A DNA stretch of 23,152 nt from JAGQIB01 sp041393395 (GTDB lineage Bacteria; ARS69). The notes beneath the pieces were generated by a model. The model saw only the letters and a program-made list of their open reading frames with translations, searched no databases and was not told the DNA's origin. Shown here in pieces: positions 1-7,271 of the stretch (position 1 is the stretch's first letter; each line of letters opens with the position of its first letter). The DNA is taken from contig JAWKKG010000010.1 of NCBI GenBank assembly GCA_041393395.1, positions 1 to 23,152 on the forward strand, read 5' to 3'. Position numbers and translations under genes: made by a program.

Positions 1-25
1 CGGCTTCGACTCGAGGCCGACACAG

Positions 26-1048
26 CTACACTTCCAACACGACCTTGCCGAAGTGCGCATTCGACTCCAGATACCGGTGCGCCTCGGCCGCTTCCTCCAG
101 CGGAAACACCCGATCGACGACGGGGCGCAACAGGCCGGCGTCCAGGAGCGCGAGGACGCGCTCGAGCTCGGCGAAGTCGCCCATGTACGAGCCGAGGACG
201 GAGAGCTGCTTCGCGAACAGGTGCGTGAGGTTGACGGAGCCGGCGGGGCCGGTCGTCGCGCCGCAGGTGACGAGGCGGCCGCCGTAGCGGAGCGCGGTGA
301 CGGCCTTCGAGAACACGGCCTCGCCGACGTGTTCCACGACCACGTCCACGCCGCCGCCCGAGAGCTCGCGAACACGGGCCGGCCAGTTCTCCTCGTAGTG
401 ATTCACGCCGTGGTGCGCACCGAGCTGGGCGGCCTTCGCGAGTTTCTCCTGCGTGCCGGCCGTCGCGATCACGCGGCAGCCGAGCCAGCGCCCGATCTGG
501 ATCGCCGAGGAGCCCACGCCGCTGCCGGCCGCGATCACGAGGACCGTCTCGCCCGGCTGCGTGCGCGCGCGTCCCACGAGCATGTGCCAGGCGGTGAGGA
601 ACACGAGCGGCGTCGCCGCCCATTGCGCCATGGACCAGCGATCGGAGACGCGGACGAGGTTCTCCGCGCGCGCACTCACGAACTCGGCGTAGCCGCCGGC
701 GGACTGGTGGCCGCGTACGCGGTAGTCGGGGAATGAGGCGTCCCACCCGGAGCGATTCGCGTGGAAGCGATCGAGATACCCGGGAGCGACGACGACGCGA
801 TCGCCGACCTTGACGCCGCGTGCCTCAGGTCCGAGCTCCTCCACCGTACCCACCGGCTCGTTCCCGAGCACGTGCGGGAACGCGATCTCGCGACCGGGTA
901 GTCCGCGCCGCGTCCACAGATCCAGGTGATTGAGGCCACACGCCGCCACGCGGACGAGAACCCGATCGCCCGAGATCTCCGGGCGCGCGATGTCCGCAAG
1001 CTCGAGTGCCTCGGGGCCGCCGTGCTTGCGGAGAACGACCGCGCGCAT
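26..1048 (-). CDS. MDR-family (zinc-type alcohol dehydrogenase / quinone oxidoreductase) NAD(P)-dependent oxidoreductase
   Basis: A 340-residue protein with the full medium-chain dehydrogenase/reductase layout. The N-terminal GroES-like domain carries ACGLNHLD at residues 36-43, with the catalytic-type Cys at 37. The central Rossmann fold has AAGSGVGSSA near residue 174, and the C-terminal half (HFGKVVLEV end) is typical of quinone oxidoreductases and crotonyl-CoA reductase-like enzymes. The lobe that in zinc ADHs holds four structural cysteines is present in length (about residues 88-115, PGYLDRFHANRSGWD) but has no cysteine, so structural zinc is not expected. The usual GHE catalytic motif reads GNE. 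It is probably a cytosolic NADPH-dependent reductase; the substrate cannot be read from sequence. Its start lies 3 nt after the stop of the upstream lipoprotein gene, so the two are almost certainly cotranscribed. The gene is complete. Confidence 0.9.
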   Translation of the reverse strand: MRAVVLRKHGGPEALELADIARPEISGDRVLVRVAACGLNHLDLWTRRGLPGREIAFPHVLGNEPVGTVEELGPEARGVKVGDRVVVAPGYLDRFHANRSGWDASFPDYRVRGHQSAGGYAEFVSARAENLVRVSDRWSMAQWAATPLVFLTAWHMLVGRARTQPGETVLVIAAGSGVGSSAIQIGRWLGCRVIATAGTQEKLAKAAQLGAHHGVNHYEENWPARVRELSGGGVDVVVEHVGEAVFSKAVTALRYGGRLVTCGATTGPAGSVNLTHLFAKQLSVLGSYMGDFAELERVLALLDAGLLRPVVDRVFPLEEAAEAHRYLESNAHFGKVVLEV

Positions 1049-1051
1049 TCG

Positions 1052-1927
1052 CTAGGGCTGCGTCTGGAACATGGCGTCGTCGCCGGTCGAGGTGCCCCAG
1101 TCGCTGTTCGCCACGATGCGGAAGTGGTACTCGGTGTCGGCCGTCAGACCCGTGAGGCCGGCCGCGCGCGGGATGAACGAGTCCGCTTCGCCGCCGGACT
1201 GCACCGCGGTCTGATTGCCGTACGCGGTGGTCTCGCCCCACTCGAACCACCACGTCGTGGGAAGGCCGGCCGCATTCACGGTGGCGTTGAGCGTCGCGGT
1301 GGTGGCCGTGACCTCGGTGGCTTCTCCCGTCTCGAGAATCGGCGGCGACTCCACGACCGACTTCGCCTCGCTCACCGCGTACTCGAACGTGGGAATCGCG
1401 GTCTCGTGGACTTCCACGAGGAAGTGATTGCCGTCGGCGTCCTCGCGGTACACGAGTTCGAGGTTGGAGCTCGCCTGCACGAGCTGGTCGGTACCCTCCA
1501 GCAGCAGCAGATCCGCGTTGCCGGTCACGAGCACGAGGTCGTCGGTGCCCGTCGAGTCCGAGATCGTGGCGACGTCGAACTCGAGGAGCACCTGATCGAG
1601 CCACGTGATGCGCTCCGGAACGAGGAGTCGCTCCAGGATCGCGGTCTCGCGATCGAGGTCCCACGACGTCTCGCCCGGTGCGAGGAACGGCACGTCGGCC
1701 GACGGATCCGGCACGTATCGGAAATCGGGCGCGAGCAGGTAGAGCGCGTCGTCCAGCTGGCGGCGGCCGTAGGCGTCCTTGAGCGCCGTGATCGCCCGGA
1801 GCGGGGTCGAAATGTCCGGGAGCTCGGGTCCGACCGGGGTCTTGGCGTCCTTCCCGCAGCCGGCCGCGAACGCGGCGAGCAACACGACGAGCAGGGCGCG
1901 GCAACGCCCCAAGCTGTTGATTTTCAT
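1052..1927 (-). CDS. Lipoprotein: divergent member of the tandem family with added C-terminal fibronectin-III-like domain
   Basis: A 291-residue predicted lipoprotein. The start at 1927 gives a normal signal peptide (MKINSLGRCR, hydrophobic core, lipobox AAGC with Cys24); a longer upstream reading would bury it behind 27 unlikely residues. Residues 40-180 resemble the four paralogs upstream: a helix like TALKDAYGRRQLDDAL, then an FRY-P element, a SWDLDRE element matching their SWSRDDE, and a closing EDADGNHFLVEV strand matching their AEDSEGFLRIRE. It lacks the two extra cysteines and the C-terminal W-K-YR motif of those paralogs. Residues 195-291 instead form a fibronectin-III-like domain (TEVTATTATLNATVN, then WWFEWGETTAYG, then GLTADTEYHFRIVAN). 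It probably sits on an outer or inner membrane surface. Function is unknown; a small NTF2/SnoaL-like alpha+beta fold is conceivable but unproven. It is followed after 3 nt by the oxidoreductase. Confidence 0.85.
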   Translation of the reverse strand: MKINSLGRCRALLVVLLAAFAAGCGKDAKTPVGPELPDISTPLRAITALKDAYGRRQLDDALYLLAPDFRYVPDPSADVPFLAPGETSWDLDRETAILERLLVPERITWLDQVLLEFDVATISDSTGTDDLVLVTGNADLLLLEGTDQLVQASSNLELVYREDADGNHFLVEVHETAIPTFEYAVSEAKSVVESPPILETGEATEVTATTATLNATVNAAGLPTTWWFEWGETTAYGNQTAVQSGGEADSFIPRAAGLTGLTADTEYHFRIVANSDWGTSTGDDAMFQTQP

Positions 1928-1998
1928 AGATCTTCCGCTTCCGGGTGTCGCGCGTGCGGCAGGGGTGGACCGGCCGCCGCGGCCGCGACGGCTCGGCC

Positions 1999-2007
1999 AA
2001 TATAGCA
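1999..2007 (-). promoter_or_regulatory. Candidate extended -10 promoter for the 1052-1927 lipoprotein and oxidoreductase pair
   Basis: On the minus strand the sequence reads TGC followed by TATATT, an extended -10 element with 5 of 6 matches to TATAAT, about 70 nt before the start at 1927. It lies in the longest gap (112 nt) of the left-hand gene run. No good -35 lies 17 nt upstream, so the call rests on the -10 alone. If real, it would allow the last two genes of the run to be expressed apart from thiC and the tandem lipoproteins. Confidence 0.4.
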
Positions 2008-2039
2008 CCGGGAAGGCGATCCCGCAGGGTTCGCGGGGG

Positions 2040-2704
2040 TCAGCGGTACGCGTTCTTGACCGACGCCCAGGACGTGTCTTCCACGCCGCGGCCTCCGACC
2101 ACCGGCAGTTCCCTCATCGACCGGATCCGCAGGAAACCTCTCGTCCTCGACCAAGCGCAGGACGAGCCGCGAGTGGAACGTCGCACCGTCCTGTCCGGCC
2201 CACAGGACGACGGCGTCGAACAACGTGGTTACCTCGATCTCACCGCCGGCGAGAACCTCCTCCGAGAGCAGGGCGACCTGGGCCTCGATGCTGTCGATCG
2301 ACTCTCTCGTCCAGTCGCTCACGAACGCGGGATCGAAAAGGTGGCCGACCATCCGCAGTTCCTCGTCCTCTCCCCGACTCGCTGCGCATCCAGGGAAAGT
2401 CCAGGAGGTCCGACGCTTGAGGGTAGAATCGGAATCCCGGCAGCACCGGGAGGGGTTCGTCTCGATCGGCATCGGCGCGCGGCGCCGGCCACCCAGCGGG
2501 CGACTCGAGCAGCGCCGAGTACGTTTCGAGATCCCGCGCGTTCAGTGCTGCCTCCCACGTGCTCACGACTTCGGCGGGGACCGTGAGGTCCGTGGTCGGC
2601 GGGTTCTGTGGCGCATTGGGCGATGGGCCGTCGTCCGTCCCGCAGCCGGCGAGAAGCAACGTCGCCGCGAGGGCGGAACAGGTCGCCTGGTGTCGGAAGC
2701 TCAT
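2040..2704 (-). pseudogene. Tandem lipoprotein paralog broken by two frameshifts
   Basis: The frame starting at 2704 encodes MSFRHQATCS, a hydrophobic core and lipobox LAGC (Cys21), then homology to the next gene through DLLDFPWM. Near 2362-2380 the homology jumps one frame (GEDEELRMVGHLFDPAFVSD and on to LVLRLVEDE). Near 2136-2145 it jumps again (GFLRIRSMRELP) and ends VEDTSWASVKNAYR at a TGA at 2040-2042. Each jump equals one extra base or two missing bases. With both repaired, the product is a full-length relative of about 220 residues, including a short insertion around residues 68-85. Both non-lipobox cysteines conserved in the intact paralogs are replaced (LFDP for MCDP, ATFH for ARCD). 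Genuine decay and assembly error both fit. The preserved far C-terminus in the third frame suggests recent breakage or sequence error rather than old decay. Confidence 0.8.
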
Positions 2705-2750
2705 CGGTCCTTCCCCGAGCCGCAAACGGGACGAGCGAAACGGAAGCCCA

Positions 2751-3374
2751 CTACCGGTAGAGCGCCTTCACCATGGCCCACGACGTCTCTTCCACGCTGC
2801 GCCCGGTGATTGGAAGCTCTTTCACCTCCCGGATGCGCAGGAATCCTTCCGAGTCCTCCGCCAGCAGGAGCACGAGGATCACATCGCATCGCGCCCCGTC
2901 CTGCGCGGCCCACAGCACCGTGATGCCGGCGGACGTCGTCACCTGGATCTCGCCCGAAGGCAACGTCTGCTGCGAGAGAACGGTGAACTGGGAGTCGATG
3001 GAGTCCACCGATTCCTGGGTCACGTCGCTCACGAACCCCGGGTCACACATGTTCCCGATCATGGCGAGTTCGTCGTCGCGACTCCACGAATCCCCGGTCA
3101 TCCACGGGAAGTCCAGCAGATCGATCGACTGCGGATAGTAGCGGAAGCCGGCCTCCGCACGCGCGATCGGCGCCTCCTCCAGGAATGCCGCGTACGTGTC
3201 GACGTCGCGCTCGTTGAGCGCCGCCTGGATCGCGGCCACGACCTCGGCCGGATCCGTGAGCTCGGTCGGGTCCGGCTGCGGAACGTTCGGGATCTCGTCG
3301 GAGTCCGTGCCGCAGCCGCCGAGGAGGAACGTCGTCGCGAGGGCGGAGAAGACGGTCACGTGTCGGAGACTCAT
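2751..3374 (-). CDS. Tandem-family lipoprotein (copy B)
   Basis: A 207-residue lipoprotein of unknown function. The start at 3374 is preceded by AGGAG at good spacing. The signal peptide ends LLGGC, giving lipidated Cys21, followed by a Ser/Asp/Pro linker (GTDSDEIPNVPQPDPT). The mature domain opens with an amphipathic helix (VVAAIQAALNERDVDTYAAFLE), continues through FRYYPQ and SWSRDDELAMIGNMCDP (Cys110), a VTQESVDSID helix, and beta strands ending GARCD (Cys163) and EDSEGFLRIRE. It ends VEETSWAMVKALYR. Cys110 and Cys163 are shared with copies C and D and lost together in the broken copy, which suggests a disulfide and an extracytoplasmic location. Nucleotide identity to copy C is high across 2996-3100, pointing to recent duplication or gene conversion. 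An NTF2-like fold is possible but not shown. Confidence 0.88.
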   Translation of the reverse strand: MSLRHVTVFSALATTFLLGGCGTDSDEIPNVPQPDPTELTDPAEVVAAIQAALNERDVDTYAAFLEEAPIARAEAGFRYYPQSIDLLDFPWMTGDSWSRDDELAMIGNMCDPGFVSDVTQESVDSIDSQFTVLSQQTLPSGEIQVTTSAGITVLWAAQDGARCDVILVLLLAEDSEGFLRIREVKELPITGRSVEETSWAMVKALYR

Positions 3375-3416
3375 CGATCACTCCTGGACTTGCGTTCCGT
3401 CGGGCGCAATTGGGCT

Positions 3417-4043
3417 CTACGAACGGTAGAGGGCCTTGATAGGGGCCCAGCTCGATGACTCCACACGCCCCGAGAGCGGAAGCTCACTCATCTCTCGAAC
3501 CCGGAGAAAGCCGTCCGCGTCCTCGGCCAGCAAGAGCATGAGGCGCGCGTCGCACCGCGCCCCATCCTGCGCGGCCCACAGCACGGTAATGGTGGCGGAC
3601 GTCGTCACCTCGATCTCGCCGGAGGGCAACGTCTGCTGCGAGAGCACGGTGATCTGAGCGTCGATCGAGTCCACCGACTCCTGGGTCACGTCGCTCACGA
3701 ACTCCGGATCACACATGTTCCCGATCATGTCGAGTTCTTCGTCGCGACTCCAGAAGCCGTTGGGGAACATCCACGGAAAATTCTGCACATCGCTCGACTG
3801 CGGGTAGTAGCGGAACCCGGCCTCCGCGCGCGTGGCGGGCGTCTCCTCGAGGAGCGCCGCGTACGTGTCGACGTCCAGCTCGTTGAGCGCCGTCTCGATC
3901 GCGGTCACGACCTCGGCCGGCACCGTGAGATCGGTCGGATCCGGTTGCGGGACGTTCGGGTTGGTTTCCGAGTCCTTGCCGCAACCGGCCAGAAGCGCGA
4001 CGGCAAGCAACGCCGGCGCGACGGTGAGGGTCGGTGACTTCAT
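3417..4043 (-). CDS. Tandem-family lipoprotein (copy C)
   Basis: A 208-residue lipoprotein of unknown function, closest to copy B. The start at 4043 follows GGGAG and yields MKSPTLTVAPALLAVALLAGC, with lipobox Cys21; the longer open frame upstream overlaps copy D's coding sequence and is not credible. The order of elements is the same as in copy B: TALNELDVDTYAALLEE, FRYYPQSSD, FWSRDEELDMIGNMCDP, VTQESVDSIDAQITVLSQQ, GARCD, EDADGFLRVRE. The C-terminus is VESSSWAPIKALYRS, the family motif with one additional serine. It lies 42 nt upstream of copy B and 37 nt downstream of copy D on the same strand, so cotranscription from the thiC promoter is likely. Confidence 0.88.
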   Translation of the reverse strand: MKSPTLTVAPALLAVALLAGCGKDSETNPNVPQPDPTDLTVPAEVVTAIETALNELDVDTYAALLEETPATRAEAGFRYYPQSSDVQNFPWMFPNGFWSRDEELDMIGNMCDPEFVSDVTQESVDSIDAQITVLSQQTLPSGEIEVTTSATITVLWAAQDGARCDARLMLLLAEDADGFLRVREMSELPLSGRVESSSWAPIKALYRS

Positions 4044-4080
4044 GCAACGCTCCCGCGATAGAAAGTGAGTCAGCAAGAAA

Positions 4081-4770
4081 CTAGCGGAACAGCCCCTTGA
4101 GGCCAGCCCACCACAGGCTCCCCACCCGGCCGAACTCGGTGCCCTCGCGGATCTCGCGAATGCGAAGGAACCCATCGCCGTCCTCGGCGAGGAGAAACAG
4201 AAGCGGGCTGTCGCAACGGGCGCCATCGTTCGTGCCCCAGAGCACGGTGACGAGGAACCTCGCCGTCACGCGGATCTCGCCCGAGGCGAGCGTCTCCTGG
4301 GAGAGGATCGAGACGGCCGCGTCGATTGACTTGATCGAGGCCCCGGTCGCCGAGCTCACGAACGCCGGGTCGCACATGTGTCCAACAATCTCGAGCTCTT
4401 CTTCACGGGCCCAGGGTTCTCCCTGAGTCCACGGGAAGTCCTCATCGCCGCCCGGTGGGTAGAACTGAAACCCGGCCTCGGCGCGCGAGCCGGGCGCCAT
4501 CTCGAGGAGCGCCGCGTACGCTGCAAAATCGCGGGTGCCTAGCGCCTCCGCATGCCCCTCCAACACAGCCGCCGGATCGGTGAGATCCGTGACGATTCCC
4601 TGCGGAGCGGTCGGAACACGGTCCGAGTCGGTGCCACACCCGGCAAGCGCAAGCAACGACAGGACAAGCATCGGCCGTCGCAGCGGAAGTCCGGACCGAA
4701 GCATCGGAGCCGGTCGAGCCAGTTCGCAGGCGCGAGCAACGGCGCGTTCGGCAAAACGCATGGTGAACAT
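4081..4770 (-). CDS. Tandem-family lipoprotein (copy D, most divergent of the four)
   Basis: A lipoprotein of unknown function, 229 residues from the first ATG (4770). That start has a GGGGG stretch a few nt upstream but leaves about 30 residues before the hydrophobic core. A start at 4704 (MLRSGLPLRRPMLVLSLLAL) would give a normal lipoprotein signal but has no obvious Shine-Dalgarno. The lipobox is ALAGC. The mature part keeps the family order: DFAAYAALLEMAP, FQFYPP, PWAREEELEIVGHMCDP, SIKSIDAAVSILSQETL, GARCD, EDGDGFLRIREI. Both extra cysteines are present. The end GSLWWAGLKGLFR retains W, K, F and R of the shared C-terminal motif but has lost the preceding V-E. It begins 36 nt after the thiC stop, so it is probably the second gene of that transcript. 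Confidence 0.83.
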   Translation of the reverse strand: MFTMRFAERAVARACELARPAPMLRSGLPLRRPMLVLSLLALAGCGTDSDRVPTAPQGIVTDLTDPAAVLEGHAEALGTRDFAAYAALLEMAPGSRAEAGFQFYPPGGDEDFPWTQGEPWAREEELEIVGHMCDPAFVSSATGASIKSIDAAVSILSQETLASGEIRVTARFLVTVLWGTNDGARCDSPLLFLLAEDGDGFLRIREIREGTEFGRVGSLWWAGLKGLFR

Positions 4771-4806
4771 CGGTACCCCCGGCGGGGACTGGGGCTCGCG
4801 CCGGAC

Positions 4807-6288
4807 CTACTTGGCCGCCGACGCCGCCTCCTGCGGGCTTACATTACCCGACTTGAGGTTCCGATTATACTCGTCGACCGCCTGAGAAATCTTCATCGAA
4901 CAGAACTTCGGCCCGCACATGGAGCAGAATTCCGCCGTCTTGAACGCCTCGTGCGGCAAGTCCTCGTCGTGCATGGACTTGGCGACCTCGGGGTCCATCG
5001 AGAGCCGGAACTGCTCGTTCCAGTCGAACGTGTAGCGGGCCTTCGAGATCGCGTCGTCCCAGTCGCGGGCACCCGGGCGCTGGCGGGCCACGTCGGCCGC
5101 GTGCGCGGCGATCCGGTAGGCGATGATGCCCTGGTGGACGTCCTCGGCCTTCGGCAGGCCCAGGTGCTCCTTGGGGGTCACGTAGCACAGCATCGCCGCG
5201 CCGTGCTGGCCGGCGACGGCGGCGCCGATCGCCGACGTGATGTGGTCGTAGCCGGGCGCGACGTCCGTGACGAGCGGGCCGAGCACGTAGAACGGGGCCT
5301 CCTTGCACACCTCGATCTGGCGCTCGATGTTCATCGGGATCTGATCGAGCGGAACGTGGCCCGGCCCCTCCACCATGACCTGCACGTCCTTCTCCCACGC
5401 GCGCTGCGTGAGCTCGCCGAGGACGTCGAGCTCCGCGAACTGGGCGCGATCGGAGGCGTCGTGCAGGCAGCCCGGGCGGAGCGAGTCGCCGAGCGAGAGC
5501 GAGACGTCGTGCTCGCGGCAGATCTCGAGGATGTCGTCGTAGCGCTCGTAGAACGGATTCTCGCGACGGTTCGCGAGCATCCACATCGCCATCAGCGATC
5601 CGCCGCGCGACACGATGCCGGTGATGCGTCGATCCACGAGCGGCAGGTGCTTGCGGAGGATGCCGCAGTGGACCGTCATGTAGTCGACACCCTGCTCCGC
5701 CTGGTGGCGGATCATGTCGACGAGGCCGTCGGCCGTGAGCGCCTCGGGCTTCTTGACCTGCTCGAGCGCCTGGTACACGGGCACGGTGCCGACCGGGATC
5801 GGACTGTGGCGGATGATCTCGGCGCGGATCTCGTCGATGCCGCCGCCGGTGGAGAGATCCATCACGGTGTCGGCCTTGTACTTCACGACGTGGCGTAGCT
5901 TCTCGAGCTCACCGCACACGTTCGACGTGACCGCGCTGTTCCCGATGTTCGCGTTGATCTTGCAACGCGCGTTGATGCCGATACCCATCGGCACGAGGTT
6001 CTCGTGGTTCACGTTCGCAGGAATGATCATTCGTCCGCGCGCGACCTCGTCACGCACGAACGACGGATCGAGCCCCTCGCGCTGCGCGACGACCCACATC
6101 TCCTCGGTGACCTGGCCCTGGCGCGCGTAGTGCATCTGCGTGCGGACGGAGTCCCCCTTCCGGCGGGCGACCCATTCCCGGCGCATCGGCTCCTCCGGGA
6201 GCATCGCCTGCAAGTCGCCGTATCCCGGCCCCTCGTCCCGCGCGACGCCCTCGAGCGCCTCCGGTCCGTGTCCCTCGATCGTCGCCAT
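4807..6288 (-). CDS. thiC: Phosphomethylpyrimidine synthase ThiC
   Basis: A 493-residue radical SAM enzyme converting 5-aminoimidazole ribotide to HMP phosphate in thiamine biosynthesis, in the cytosol. Recognisable ThiC blocks run throughout: MHYARQGQVTEEMWVVA, IPANVNHENLVPMGIG, INANIGNSAVTSN, VMDLSTGGGIDEIR, TVHCGIL, SRGGSLMAMWM, VEGPGHVPLDQIPMNI, YVLGPLVTDVAPGYDHITSAIGAA (shown in part) and the C-terminal [4Fe-4S] motif C-x2-C-x4-C at Cys455, Cys458 and Cys463. The start at 6288 is chosen for its GGAGGAGG site just upstream; the longer frame has low-complexity GC-rich residues. It lacks the long N-terminal domain of some ThiC proteins, as in many bacteria. A promoter lies about 30 nt upstream and no TPP riboswitch is visible. 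It leads a run of lipoprotein genes with no thiamine link. Confidence 0.98.
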   Translation of the reverse strand: MATIEGHGPEALEGVARDEGPGYGDLQAMLPEEPMRREWVARRKGDSVRTQMHYARQGQVTEEMWVVAQREGLDPSFVRDEVARGRMIIPANVNHENLVPMGIGINARCKINANIGNSAVTSNVCGELEKLRHVVKYKADTVMDLSTGGGIDEIRAEIIRHSPIPVGTVPVYQALEQVKKPEALTADGLVDMIRHQAEQGVDYMTVHCGILRKHLPLVDRRITGIVSRGGSLMAMWMLANRRENPFYERYDDILEICREHDVSLSLGDSLRPGCLHDASDRAQFAELDVLGELTQRAWEKDVQVMVEGPGHVPLDQIPMNIERQIEVCKEAPFYVLGPLVTDVAPGYDHITSAIGAAVAGQHGAAMLCYVTPKEHLGLPKAEDVHQGIIAYRIAAHAADVARQRPGARDWDDAISKARYTFDWNEQFRLSMDPEVAKSMHDEDLPHEAFKTAEFCSMCGPKFCSMKISQAVDEYNRNLKSGNVSPQEAASAAK

Positions 6289-6317
6289 GGTGCGCCTCCT
6301 CCGCGTTAGGGCCCTCG

Positions 6318-6346
6318 AATCTAGTCCCTGGGACGGCCCCGGTCCA
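6318..6346 (-). promoter_or_regulatory. Sigma70-type promoter candidate for thiC and downstream genes
   Basis: Minus strand: TGGACC (4 of 6 to TTGACA), a 17-nt spacer, then TAGATT (4 of 6 to TATAAT). The expected transcript would begin near 6311, leaving a leader of only some 20 nt before the thiC ATG, enough for the strong Shine-Dalgarno but not for a TPP aptamer. Confidence 0.5.
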
Positions 6347-6603
6347 GCGACGGGCGGACGCCCCGCGGCCGGGGCGAGCACCGCGCCTCCGGCCGATCGA
6401 GGCCCGGCCTCCCGGACACCCGCCCAGGCCCTCCCGGCCGGCACGGAATCGCCCTCCTACCCCCGAACCGGCCCCATCTCGCCCTTGGGGCTTGCCGGAG
6501 CCGCGTCCACGTGGGAATCTGGGTTATCCACAGCGTTCGCCTGGACCGCGCGGAGGCGGCCTTCCGGATTCCGGGAGCCCGCCCCCGCAAGGAGGAGGCG
6601 AAG
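6347..6603. other. GC-rich gene-free stretch between divergent thiC and the 6604 gene
   Basis: Together with the thiC promoter this makes a 315-nt divergent intergenic region. Most of it is very GC-rich and low in complexity. It contains one perfect DnaA-box-like nonamer, TTATCCACA, at 6524-6532, with no second copy found nearby. I see no convincing promoter for the plus-strand gene and no riboswitch. Confidence 0.6.
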
Positions 6604-7236
6604 ATGCCCGGCACCCGAACGGCTTACAAGACGGGCGCGGATCTGGTTGCGGCGTTCCTCGAGCAGCCGCTACCGAAGGACATCTACCAGCTCTCGCGCT
6701 TCGAGAAGGTCGAGGCCCCGTGGGGTCCGCCGCCGCATGGCTCCGGCCCCGAGGAATACGCCGCGGCCTGGGCGGCCGGCTACGACGGCGGCCCCATTCG
6801 CGGGACATTTCGGTGGCTCGGCCAGCACGGCCTGGAGCACTCCCTCGAAGTCCTGCCGAAGAGCTTCCAGAAGCCGGGGCGCGCCCCGAAGCTCGCCCCG
6901 ATCGAGGAATTCGCGGAGCTGCCCGAGGCCGAGCGCCTGGTCCGTTACGTGCTCCGTCACGGCGCCGCGATGCACGACATCCAGGAACTCCTGTTCGGGT
7001 TCCGGGACATCTGGACGGACCTGGATCGCACCCGCCCCGACACGTGGGGGGCCGAGGAGATGATCGAGGTCCTCGGGCATCGCAATCAGCGCGGCCGGTC
7101 CACCGAGTCCATCCCCGCGACGTTCGTCTTCCTGTGGTCCAGCTCGGACCTGGCGTGGCACGCGAAGCAGCTGCGACGAGTGGAGCGCATGCTGGTCCAC
7201 GGTCTGCGCGAGGTGATGCCGGGGGCGCATCCGTAG
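6604..7236 (+). CDS. Unrecognised conserved-looking cytosolic protein
   Basis: A 210-residue protein I do not recognise. The start at 6604 is fixed by AAGGAGGAGG upstream; the in-frame ATG at 6511-region reading lacks such a site. No signal peptide or membrane segment is seen. Composition is typical of a globular, largely helical protein with many Trp and His residues. The middle holds RLVRYVLRHGAAMHDIQELLFGF, shown here as positions about 119-141, where an H-D pair precedes a helix. The size, the 'HD then F-G-F/L' pattern and a preceding GTFRWLGQHGLE helix faintly recall COQ4-like ubiquinone-biosynthesis proteins, but the second histidine of their metal motif is absent, so this is only a lead. 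It is a single-gene unit, convergent with the following secreted-protein gene and sharing its terminator. Confidence 0.75.
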   Translation: MPGTRTAYKTGADLVAAFLEQPLPKDIYQLSRFEKVEAPWGPPPHGSGPEEYAAAWAAGYDGGPIRGTFRWLGQHGLEHSLEVLPKSFQKPGRAPKLAPIEEFAELPEAERLVRYVLRHGAAMHDIQELLFGFRDIWTDLDRTRPDTWGAEEMIEVLGHRNQRGRSTESIPATFVFLWSSSDLAWHAKQLRRVERMLVHGLREVMPGAHP

Positions 7237-7271
7237 CCAGCCCCGCGGCGCGAGAGCCGCGAGGTCTCGAC

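Larger units (their letters stand above)
2040..4770 (-). repeat. Tandem array of four paralogous lipoprotein genes
   Basis: Four head-to-tail genes (4770-4081, 4043-3417, 3374-2751, 2704-2040) encode homologous lipoproteins separated by 37-46 nt. Copies B and C share long stretches of near-identical DNA (for example around 2996-3100 and 3658-3755), so the array grew by local duplication. Copy D is the most diverged and the 2040-2704 copy is frameshifted. A fifth, distant relative (1052-1927) adjoins the array. Confidence 0.8.

Noticed and set aside
1..25. Terminator after the oxidoreductase
   Set aside because: An imperfect palindrome (CGGC ... GCCG) is present, but the stem is short and mismatched and the sequence beyond the window edge cannot be seen.
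4552..5898. Long plus-strand open frame (448 codons) opposite thiC
   Set aside because: Antisense shadow of thiC with the same Arg/His/Leu/Val-rich composition, no ribosome site and no recognisable domain.
6524..6532. Replication origin suggested by a perfect DnaA box TTATCCACA
   Set aside because: Only one box, no AT-rich unwinding region, no dnaA/dnaN/gid genes beside it. One nonamer can occur by chance.
6289..6603. TPP riboswitch upstream of thiC
   Set aside because: No CTGAGA-type or THI-box sequence on the minus strand, and the promoter candidate leaves only about a 20-nt leader.
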